Source of the DNA: Utricularia gibba | Taxonomy: Eukaryota > Streptophyta > Magnoliopsida > Lamiales > Lentibulariaceae | Assembly (NCBI GenBank): GCA_002189035.1 | Contig: CM007992.1 | Location: 3,286,001-3,350,000 of the forward strand | Length of the DNA stretch: 64,000 nt | Direction of reading: 5' to 3' | Made by a program: the position numbers and the translations under genes | In this document: positions 1-9,083 of the stretch, one piece after another | Position numbering within the stretch: the stretch's first letter is position 1 | Layout: the number at the start of each line of letters is the position of its first letter | Notes under the pieces: model-generated | The model's input: only the letters and a program-made list of their open reading frames with translations | Database searches by the model: none | Told to the model about the DNA's origin: nothing

Positions 1-1090
1 TCAAAATTAAGTATAATTATATCAATTTTCGTATTCCACATTATAATTTATATAAATATTACACAATATCTAATTTGCATTATTGAATTCTCATGTGGTA
101 TGATTACAAAAGATGAATTTGTAATGTCTAGATTAATCACATAACCGAAATAATAATGCAATAATCACGTAATTAAATGATATATATTATACAATGATCA
201 AAAATCTTATAATTATGCGAAGTAAGTTCTCCAAACGTTATTATTCGAAATTTTGAATCATATATACTAACAACATTTCTAAAACAATATTTGTGCTTTT
301 ACTTATATTAAAACTTATCATTTTTCTAGATTACAAACTATTCAAAACAGTATTCATAGGCATTATTTAGCACTAATAAGCAGCATACAAAGTAGTCTAA
401 TGGTATAATCTGTACAACTTATTTTTCAACTTATGATTTTAAGTAGAAGTTAAAATTGCTTATTACAAAACCACTTGACTTTTATTTATTTATAACTTCT
501 ACTCAAACTTATACTTAACTTATACTTATTTTAAATTTGCCTACATTTCTACTTAAAACTCAACTTATTTAATAAGTTACATTTACCTTACTTATCAAAA
601 TAAGTCACCAACTTATTCCAACAAATGCATTCGCTTCCAATAAATCAAATCTGAACAAAATCGAAATATATTTGTTTCTTTATAAATAAATAATAAGTTG
701 TATAGACCACAACTACTTATTTAAATTCTACTTATCAAATAGATTCTACTTATGAATTAAGTATAAGTTACAAAATAAGTGGTGTAGACTAAGTGTCAAT
801 TAAGGATAATAAACAGTGTTTAGAACTCTTCTGAGCACCACTTAGTGATTATTACCAATGTTCATACTTCTGTCGATGCTGTTTAGTGATAAATAAACAA
901 CATCCAAACCCCTTCAGTAGAAGGCTGGAAATTTCAAAACTATGTTGGGACAGCAAAAACTGAGAGGGGAAAACATTCCTGCAAATGACTAGGAGATATA
1001 GCCATTCAGAAAGCACAGTTCATCAAGAATGGCACCTGATCTTAAGAGAGAAAGTTAAGATAATGTCCACAGACACAAGGAAGTGAGGCT
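1..1090. other. AT-rich intergenic, 3' flank of the PPR gene
   Basis: No coding region is supported. The stretch lies downstream of the minus-strand PPR gene and is strongly AT-rich. It contains the candidate inverted-repeat element listed at 393-791. The last 200 bases are less AT-rich and probably include the 3' UTR of the PPR gene. Confidence 0.6.
393..791. mobile_element. candidate MITE-like inverted-repeat element
   Basis: The left edge (TAGTCTA followed closely by ACTTATTTT) reappears in inverted form at the right edge (AAAATAAGT then TAGACTA at 785-791). The roughly 400 bp between are non-coding and crowded with ACTTAT/ATAAGT motifs in both orientations, so it could fold into a long imperfect hairpin. 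This is the general shape of a non-autonomous DNA transposon. No clear target-site duplication was identified, so the assignment is tentative. Confidence 0.35.
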
Positions 1091-2050
1091 TTAAAATAGA
1101 GACCTGGATTGATCTTTTTTCCCAAGGATTGCTTCCCAAACAGAAGATGAGAACGGCCCTTTCTTGTCCAAATACTCCCTAGCTGCTTTCCCATCCACAA
1201 AGAAGCCTTTTTCCTTCATCTGTTCTACCAAAATTTTAGCTTCTTCCAGACCCTTTTCCTTGCAATACCCATCGACCAAGGCCGTGAAAGTGACCAAATT
1301 TGGTGAAAATCCAGCCTCCAGCATTCCAACTGTAAACCCCACTGCATCATCCAATCTTTTTCCACTGCATAGCCCCTGAATCAAAACCTGATAAGTGAAG
1401 GCGTTTGGGGTCACCCCATTTGACAGCATTTTCTTGAAAACTCTCATGGCATCATCATGCTTGTGAGCTTTGCAAAAACCTTCCACCACAGCAGTGTACA
1501 CGACCACCTCCGGGATTGAACCCTTCTCGCGCATCAGACCGAACAGCTTAAGGGCATCTTGCACCAGTCCGTCTTTACATAAACCATCAAGCATAGCAAC
1601 GGCATTTGGGATCAAACCCGTCTCCTTCATCTTCCTGAATATCTCCTCTGCATCTTCCGGAGGTGGTAAAGCTTCCTCCTTCTCAGATTTCTGAGGCTCA
1701 GAAATCTTGTCCGCAGAACTGACATCCCGACCCTCGGAACGACGATCGAAGCCAAGTTTGAATCTTTCGAGAAAATCGGCATCACTCTCCCCCTTAAAAG
1801 AACTCAGGCTCCCAGAAACATCACGAACGCGGTTGGTTTTCGGGAATCGGTCGTTCCGAGGGGGGTTTGACTGTCCTCTCAGTGGGCGATTGGGAATTGG
1901 TTCTGGGGGTGGGTGAGAATGCCCAGAAGCATCATCAACCAAGGAAAATAATCGTAAATTCCGACCAAATTGAACCACAGAAGGGACTCTAAGCTTCGTT
2001 TTGAGCATCAAGAACATTAGAAAAAACACTAGACGCCCGTCGCAGATCAA
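1091..2050 (-). CDS. pentatricopeptide repeat (PPR) protein, P class, organellar
   Basis: A single-exon 319-residue protein. The N-terminus is basic and rich in hydrophobic, Arg and Ser residues, as expected of a mitochondrial or plastid presequence. Residues 60-130 are a low-complexity linker. Residues about 135-300 hold four to five 35-residue PPR motifs, seen as repeated blocks such as LDGLCKDG, VVEGFCKAHKHDDAM, LIQGLCSGKRLDDA and LVDGYCKEKGLEEA. P-class PPR proteins bind organellar RNA in a sequence-specific way and affect its stability, splicing or translation. It is short for the family and resembles, from memory, the small Arabidopsis protein At4g38150. There is no E or DYW domain, so no editing deaminase role is implied. 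In-frame Mets at residues 12 and 15 are alternative starts, and the presequence-like stretch would survive either. The target RNA is unknown. Confidence 0.85.
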   Translation of the reverse strand: MICDGRLVFFLMFLMLKTKLRVPSVVQFGRNLRLFSLVDDASGHSHPPPEPIPNRPLRGQSNPPRNDRFPKTNRVRDVSGSLSSFKGESDADFLERFKLGFDRRSEGRDVSSADKISEPQKSEKEEALPPPEDAEEIFRKMKETGLIPNAVAMLDGLCKDGLVQDALKLFGLMREKGSIPEVVVYTAVVEGFCKAHKHDDAMRVFKKMLSNGVTPNAFTYQVLIQGLCSGKRLDDAVGFTVGMLEAGFSPNLVTFTALVDGYCKEKGLEEAKILVEQMKEKGFFVDGKAAREYLDKKGPFSSSVWEAILGKKDQSRSLF

Positions 2051-2209
2051 ATTGCGGGCAATACGAGCTTGTTGAGAACCCTAGTTCCACGCAATTATCC
2101 CTAAATCAATTGCATAGATAGAATCACTGTTTGCCTTTCAAATAGAGATTTTATAAAATTCGCAACTTCGATAACTGTATTCATAGACTGTGTTAGGCTA
2201 GTTACCAAG

Positions 2210-2560
2210 TCTTCAGACTATGTCTGGAAGTTTCGCTCCCGAGACAAACGTTGCCGAGTGTCTCCGAGCACCGAGTGGATGGAAGAATCGGTAGCGATTG
2301 TTCTTGGATACAACACCAGGAAAGAGTCCTAACGCTGAGAAATGAACGGAAACGAGCGCAGGCGTCAGTACCGAGGGTGGGAAATGAAATGTCGACAACG
2401 GAGCGTACCCCTTACAACCGGCGGAGTGCGACGGAGTACAAAAATGGGACGCCGCCTACCGAGCGTCGCAGATCCTCGCCCTATCGAGTGTTGCTGAGCC
2501 AAATGCCTGACACTCGGTTTAGAGATAGAAAGCATGTAAATATTTATACGAGTTTGATTT
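2210..2560. other. GC-rich unassigned patch
   Basis: Base composition changes sharply from the AT-rich surroundings to a stretch rich in CGAG, CCGAG and GGAG words. Short reading frames exist on both strands, but none resembles a known protein. It could be a transposon remnant or an inserted fragment of another locus. I cannot assign it. Confidence 0.3.
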
Positions 2561-2897
2561 GAAAAATAACAAAAGTATCCGTACGACCACATTTATTCAT
2601 ATTTGAGAAAATTGCACCAGAAATCCCAATTGTATAATATTTTATAAAATTAATCTACATTATTTAAAATAAATTTCATATTATTATCAATGGATAAAAT
2701 CGATCCCTAAAGTTTTGCGTATTCAGAATAATTAGTCTCAAAGTTTAGTGTATATGACTTTACATATGGCGTACTGTATGCTCCTCGATAGATTTGGGAT
2801 TGACTTTTTTTACTACAATCATTAATTCCTAAGGTTTTTAAAATTGGCACGATTAGTTCCAATGTTTAATAAAAATGATATAAGTATTCCCTTATTA

Positions 2898-2990
2898 GCA
2901 TATTTAGTTCTCAAATTTTACGTACTCGGCATATTTAGTTCTCAATTTTTGACGAACAGAACATATTTAGTCCTCAATTTTTTTAAGTTA
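2898..2990 (+). repeat. three diverged 31-bp direct repeats
   Basis: Three consecutive units of about 31 bp begin at 2898, 2929 and 2960. Each contains CATATTTAGT, then CTCAA and a T-rich tail, and the tails differ between units. Similar TTAGT(T/C)(C/T) phrases are scattered nearby (around 2730 and 2850), so the patch may be part of a larger degenerate dispersed repeat. Confidence 0.55.
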
Positions 2991-3990
2991 ATCATTTTTT
3001 ATTCCTACTGTTTAGATAACATTTATAATAGATCATCAATATTTTAAAATCGAATATATTCTACTCTCATTGTTTAATAATTTGATAAAATTGGTTCTCA
3101 TTTTCTTCGACCACCGTCCGGCCACCACTAAACACCGCCGACCGCCACCAACCACCGGTAACCAGCGGTCGTCAATGGTTGGTTGAAAATAGTAAAATTA
3201 AATTGATGAAAAAATTAAAGTTTTATATTGGGTATTGATTTTGCCATTAGTGTAAATAGTGGGACTATATTTGCTAAATTTTGAAAGAACGAAGACTATT
3301 TTTGCCCGAGTCTGAAACTGTAGGAACAAAGTATAAATGATTTTGAAATAATTGAACTTAATTAGTATTCTGAAAAATTTTTGAAAACTATTTTTATTTT
3401 TTAAAATTTATTTAAGAAAAAGTAGAAATTAAAAGTAAAAGTAAATTAATTCTTATTTTTCCAAAAGTAATTTTTGTAATATAATTTCAAAAATATTTTT
3501 GATATCATTACTTTTATAATTAATAATATTCTAGAACATAATTATTTTTATTTTTTAAAAAGCAAAATTAGAGTTCAAAAATTTTTCAAAACACTGATTT
3601 AAAACACTATTTAGGAAAACCAAATATTACATTTAGGTAAAAAAAAGTAGGGACCATTGATGCAATTTTCCCAATCATGTAATTGTTAAGAATTCATTCT
3701 CACAAAATGATATTCCTCAAACTACACATAGTTGAGATTTGCAAAATTGAGGGCTGCATGCATACTTACATGCATTTTGAAAGATTTTCCACCAGAGTGC
3801 CCAAACTTCATTTCCCTAATAAATGTTTCAAATGAAATAAAATAAGTTCGAATTTCTAATTAAACAATTAAATAGGAATATTTTTTATTGGGGGAAATAA
3901 TAAAAAAAAACTGCATTAATGAGGGAGAGCCCAACTGAGGGCCCAAGTTGTTTATTAGCCCAATTGCTTAGTTATACTCATTTATTTATA

Positions 3991-5084
3991 TCCACCCGTC
4001 TCTGTCTTCCGGAATTGGCGAGACTCCATCGTCACGTTGAGCTGTCGACCGGGGATTGGCTACAGATCCGGCAACCCGACCTCTGCTGTCGTTGAATCAT
4101 GGTGTCGTTTTTCTGCGTTTCGTTTCTATTATTCTTTATTCTGGGCGTTTGACTGGTCTTGACTGATGGATTTGGATCCATTGATACTGTGATTAAGAAA
4201 GGGATTGTTTAATTTTTATGGGGTGTTTGTTTATGGGGGTTAGGGTATCATTTGGTGGGAGGTAGAAGCAAACTGCAAAAGTGTTATTGTGGAAAGCAGT
4301 CAAAGTCCCGCACGGGAAAAGGACGGACGGACAGTCAAAGCAAGCTTCTTTTCTCGCTTTCTTTGGTTTTAAATTCTGGGAAATCAGTTTTTTCCGACCA
4401 TTTCTGAAATCGAGAAATTATTTCCATGCCCGATGGATTAACGAGTGGCAGACAGATATATTTGCTTTGCTCGTGCTTTCTTTTCTTTGTACCCATTTCT
4501 TCTCTCGCCGAAGCGGCGGAGCATTGGGGTTTGGTTTGGGGTTGGGATACCCTTCTTTTCTTTCTCGCCTTGGGGAATTGTGATCTGGGTCTTGGTTGTT
4601 TCCCTTGCATTTTCGTCAAAGGGGTTTTTTTTTCCCTCTGGATCTCTTCACTGTTTTTTGAGGCGTCAACCGGTAGCGAGATCTGGGGTTCTAGGAAAGA
4701 GTGTTGGTTGTGAAATTTCTCTGCTTGTGTGTTATGGTGATAATGCTGATGGCTTTTGACCATTGAAACGAAATTGTGGAAAAAGCTAAAGGTGTGGTGT
4801 GACTACTCTTTTAGAATGGTGCGAGTGCTTTGTTGCACCTTGTAATTGTCACTGAAAGCAGAATGGATGTTTGAGGAAGGCCTCATTCTTTATTCCTTTT
4901 TTCTTCCTTTAACAATTGCACGTGTTCTAAGGCAGATGCGACGTGCTTTGTTGAAAGGTGGAGATTTCGCTCATCCTTGTCATACAAGGAAAGGGGAAGA
5001 AGGAAAGATGGAATTTGAGCGCTCTATCTGGTAATTGGGGCAGTTGTCTTTACATATACAGGACGGGAGGGGGAATTTACGGCA
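3991..5084 (+). promoter_or_regulatory. probable promoter and long 5' leader of the U-box gene
   Basis: Sequence composition changes near 3990 from AT-rich to mixed, and the region holds several GT-rich and T-rich tracts typical of a 5' UTR intron. Upstream ATGs with short frames occur, for example from 4846 (62 codons) and 4958 (93 codons, running past the main start). If this region is transcribed and unspliced, those would be upstream ORFs. A leader intron removing some of them is equally possible. Confidence 0.4.
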
Positions 5085-6425
5085 ATGCCGATGCGTCCAC
5101 CATCAAAGAAGAATGGATTTCTTGGGGGTGGAGATGGGCGCGTGCTAGATCTGGATACCGCTGTCAAAGATGGAGTCTTGGGAGGAGTTGGAGTTGGTGG
5201 ATTAGGGACTGGGGTTGTGGAGAAATTGGATCTCAATAAGATGATTGAAGAGCTAAATTTACCTGAAGTTCCCTCAGTTTTCATCTGCCCCATCTCCTTA
5301 GAACCGATGACAGATCCTGTCACTCTCTGCACAGGACAAACGTACGAGAAATCCAATATTCTCAAATGGTTGGGAATGGGGCATTACACTTGTCCAACAA
5401 CTATGCAGGAGCTGTGGGATGATATTCTTACGCCCAACAAAACGCTTTATCAGTTGATTTGCACTTGGTTTTCACAGCAGTATGTGCAGATGAAGAAGAG
5501 ATCAGAAGATGCACAAGGCAGAACTTCGGAGCTTCTGACGACCCTTAAAAGGGTCAAGGGCCAGGCTAGAATCCAAACTCTGAAGGAATTGCAGCAGCTT
5601 GTGGCTAGCCATGTAACTGCAAGGACTGCGGTTGTTGATGAAGGTGGGGTGGCGGTTCTCTCATCCTTGCTCGGTCCATTTACCTCCTATGCTGTGGGCT
5701 CAGAAGTCATAGCAATTCTTGTGAACTTGACTCTGTGCTCTGATTCTAAAGCAAACTTGATGCAACCTTCAAAGGTTTCCTCTGTGATAGATGTTTTAAA
5801 TGAAGGGTCTATAGATGCTAAGCTGAACTGCGTTTGTCTGATTGAGATGTTGATGGATGATAATGGTTTCTCCGTGGAAGCAATATCTAGTCACAGCTTA
5901 TTGGTTGCATTGATGAGGCTGATTAAGGATAAGAGACACCCAAACGGCCATTTTCCTGGTCTTTCTCTTCTCAAATCCATTAGCATACATCATGAACTAC
6001 AGACTTTGATTCTGAATATTGGGTCTGTACACCAGTTGGTAGAACTAATACCATCCTTGAAACCAGAATGCATTGCCTTGGCACTCTTCACATTGGATGC
6101 ACTCTCTTCTACATCTGAAGGGAAACAAGCTCTCAAGGATTGCTCAAAAACCATACCTACCATGGTGAAACTACTGATGAGAATATCTGAGATCTGTACA
6201 GGACATGCTCTTTCAATTTTGTTATCGGTTTGCAAGCATGCACCTGAAGAATGCTCTTTGATAGCTGTGGAGGCAGGGCTGGCCCCGAAGCTCCTCCTTG
6301 TCATCCAGAGTGGTTGTAGGCAAATTCTGAAGCAGCAAGCGGCTGAACTGTTGAAACTGTGCAGGCTGAATTACTCAGACACCATGTTTATATCCAAGTG
6401 TAAACTAACCAGGACGATCCAATGA
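5085..6425 (+). CDS. PUB30: U-box E3 ubiquitin ligase with ARM repeats (PUB30/PUB31 type)
   Basis: An uninterrupted 446-residue frame. Residues about 1-60 carry the family N-terminus (MPM start, LDLDTAVKDG, then EELNLPEVPS). The U-box spans about 64-138, beginning FICPISLEPMTDPV and including CTGQTYE and TCPTTMQEL. U-box proteins recruit E2-ubiquitin and transfer ubiquitin to substrates. The rest is Leu-rich alpha-helical ARM repeat, including AVGSEVIAILVNL and PEECSLIAVEAGLAPKLLLVIQSG, ending SKCKLTRTIQ as I recall for Arabidopsis PUB30/31. Length matches the family (about 444-448) and no intron is needed. Which of the PUB29-31 paralogues it is cannot be settled here. Those proteins are linked to ABA and salt responses in Arabidopsis; a similar role here is inference. 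Confidence 0.93.
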   Translation: MPMRPPSKKNGFLGGGDGRVLDLDTAVKDGVLGGVGVGGLGTGVVEKLDLNKMIEELNLPEVPSVFICPISLEPMTDPVTLCTGQTYEKSNILKWLGMGHYTCPTTMQELWDDILTPNKTLYQLICTWFSQQYVQMKKRSEDAQGRTSELLTTLKRVKGQARIQTLKELQQLVASHVTARTAVVDEGGVAVLSSLLGPFTSYAVGSEVIAILVNLTLCSDSKANLMQPSKVSSVIDVLNEGSIDAKLNCVCLIEMLMDDNGFSVEAISSHSLLVALMRLIKDKRHPNGHFPGLSLLKSISIHHELQTLILNIGSVHQLVELIPSLKPECIALALFTLDALSSTSEGKQALKDCSKTIPTMVKLLMRISEICTGHALSILLSVCKHAPEECSLIAVEAGLAPKLLLVIQSGCRQILKQQAAELLKLCRLNYSDTMFISKCKLTRTIQ

Positions 6426-9083
6426 GATATTGGAGCAAGAGTTGCCAACACATGCCTGGACCTTTTATTCCTGAAGCTGCTTTGATTTAACATAAATGGT
6501 GGCTTGCTGAATTTTCTAATAAGCACTCGTGGGAGGAGACAGGGAGCCAGAGGTCAGTCATGCCCCCTGCACTGTTTCATTGTAAATGTATAAAGACAAG
6601 AACAGACCGTCTGCAGCCATTCTATTCTCATTCATTATCACGCGACTTGATGGGAGTTTCAGTTGCAAATCTCACTATCAGAAGCTGCTGTTCTGCTCCA
6701 GTTTTTCTTCAACTTTTTTCCTTGCTACTTTTTCTGAAAGTTTTGCTGTGGTCTTAGAGACTGTAGATTGTAATTGCTGTGAACCTCCTCACTCAATTTA
6801 AGATAAGAGCTTATTGATCAGCAATGCACCTAAGAAACAGAAGCTGCGGGGTAAAGAAAGCACCCCAATGAACTGGCAACAGTAGGAATGAAACGTCCAA
6901 TGCAGTTACCTCAAGAAGGGAAACATCTCAATGCAGCAGCAAAAGCATGATGAGATCAATCCTGCTGCATTCACAGTCTAATTCCCACAGCTCTTTCTCG
7001 GTCTTTCTCCCTTTGTTTGATTTGTAGTAGACGCTCATGGATGTGCCCACAGCTCCGTATTTGCCCCTGCGGTGCTCGGATACAGCATACTGTGGTTCGA
7101 GGTCATGGTTATCTATCAAAAAGTCTCCATTTTGCCAACTTTCTCTGATCCATCGAGTTCCTCCCCGCGCAGGACGGGTCCCGGAGCACAGTAGACTCCA
7201 ATGTCTGTGTACATTTGAGCGTAAGCTACATAGCCTTGATGTAGCTTTTGAAAGAATCCTGATTTTAGTACTGTGTTTGGTATATGAATAAATTATATTA
7301 AGAATAAGAGTTGCCAGTTATCAAAACAAGGGATTTTCGATTTTTTTAGATATGGTATATAATTAGTCATCATTATAACTCTTTTTTTATTGATCAAATT
7401 TGATTTTAACTGATAAAAACCGAATTTTGAACCGGTTATACCGGTTTGGTTTGTACTACCGGTTTGAAAACATAATACTATCATATTAAATTATTGTATA
7501 TTTGTTTTAAAAATCTTTTATTATAACGATTGATTTAAATTCTAATCATTTTAGAATAAAAAAATGAATTAGAATCCAATCATGATTTGATTAAGATTCA
7601 ATTATATTTTAATATTTTTCATAATAAAAAACAAATGATTCAATCATAATTTAAACTATAGTTAAATTGTTCAAACCACGAAACCATTTTATAAATAATT
7701 TAGGATTATTTTGATGATCTAAAACAATATCATTATCTAATATAAAAAAACCAAGTTGTTGACTTAGCCTTAGAGCCCTCCCTAGTAGTTAGCTTATCCA
7801 AAGTCTAGGAGTAGAATTAATTACCAATATTTCTTGACAAATATTTCTAAATGCTTAGCAATGGAGCAACTGATAGAGGCATTGAGTGATCGAATGGGAT
7901 GAAGAGCACACACGAGAGACTTATGGGGAATCTACTTGTAGGTGTGCGTGGGCTTTTGCAGGACGTGTGAATAGCCACTTGGTAGTATGAAATGCACTAT
8001 AATGTCGTGTTTGTAAGTTATACCGGTATACATTATTTCGATATAAATTTATTCAAATGACCAAATAAACTTAATGAGTAGTGACATGTAGGAGAAATAT
8101 ATGCTTATAAGAAGAGAAAAAAATGTATGAGAATAAATTTATATTAAGTATCAAATACATATTATATATTTTAGTATATGGTATATACATTATTATACAA
8201 GGTACCAAACACAACATGTTTTTTATGTGGATATAATACTTTGATTTATTTGATAAAAACTGCTATATGCGTTTGTTGAAGTAGTTTAGATATTCTTAGA
8301 GAGCATTTTTTTTCTACATATACTTAATATATCATTAAAATATTTAATAGAATAGAATTTAATATAATTAAGTTTCAATGTTCAATATATTGAAATTGAA
8401 AATCAAATTCAACTATGCCTAATTGTTTATTATACAATTTATTGTTTACAAACAAAAAAAATATTATTCGATTGAAAATGATTTACCAATAAAATATAAT
8501 TTATATAAAATTAACTATTTAGAATATAAATGAATGATTATGAAATAGTCGAGCTTTAAAAAATGTATGTTTACAAATCTAAATGAAAAAAATATATAGT
8601 TAGTAAAAAATAAAAATAATAAAAAGAAAAGGTCAGGTTTAATGTCAATTGATCAATTTTGAAATTAATTTTAATTGGAGGAACGGTTTTCTAATTTTTG
8701 CTAATTCTCTATAAAAGGTAAGTATGTTTATTAATAGAAAGTAATTTATTTGTATTAAAAATACTTTTTTATTACGATTTAATTTCATTTTTTTGTTAAT
8801 TATTTTTAATTCAGTTTTAAATTGGCCTCTGGATTGGTCAACTGATGCCCCGCCGACAACGGCAGTGTACTCGACAAGTGAATCTGGTGCTTAACTGGGC
8901 GTATCTCATTAATAATTAGTGGGGAAGATTATGTGGAGAAAAATCTGTTAATCATACTTAAAAGCAAGTTAATCCAATGATTAAGACTATTAATGACGCT
9001 ATATAAACACTTGATTCCTGCATATGCAAGCAGCACTTCAGTAGTACGTTCAACTTGTCTTCTTCGTCGAGTTCGTACGGGAA
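6426..9083. other. intergenic: 3' UTR of the U-box gene, then AT-rich spacer
   Basis: About 6426-6830 is probably the 3' UTR of the U-box gene. From 7260 to 9000 the DNA is very AT-rich with no coding support. The last 100 bases before 9084 are the likely leader of the alpha-glucosidase gene; a TATATAAAC box-like stretch lies near 9000. The only protein-like patch is the minus-strand segment at 6928-7205, listed separately. Confidence 0.55.
6928..7205 (-). pseudogene. unidentified protein-like minus-strand segment, possibly a relic
   Basis: On the minus strand one frame reads plausibly from about 7205 (Gly/Pro/Cys-rich, containing GVYCAPGPVLRGEELDG) down to tandem stops near 7117. The frame then changes and a second open piece of 63 codons (residues NHDLEPQYAVSEHRRGKYGAV and onward) runs to 6928. 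Composition is that of real protein rather than AT-rich spacer. No family was recognised. It may be a broken gene fragment or coincidental coding potential in UTR sequence. Confidence 0.2.

Larger units (their letters stand above)
2051..3990. other. intergenic, AT-rich with one GC-rich patch
   Basis: This lies upstream of the minus-strand PPR gene, so 2051-2200 is probably its 5' UTR and promoter. No gene is supported. It contains a GC-richer patch (about 2210-2560) and short direct repeats (2898-2990), listed separately. The rest is AT-rich spacer. Confidence 0.6.

Noticed and set aside
4335-4763. Minus-strand 142-codon frame opposite the U-box leader
   Set aside because: Composition follows the T/C-rich leader of the plus-strand gene and no family likeness was seen.
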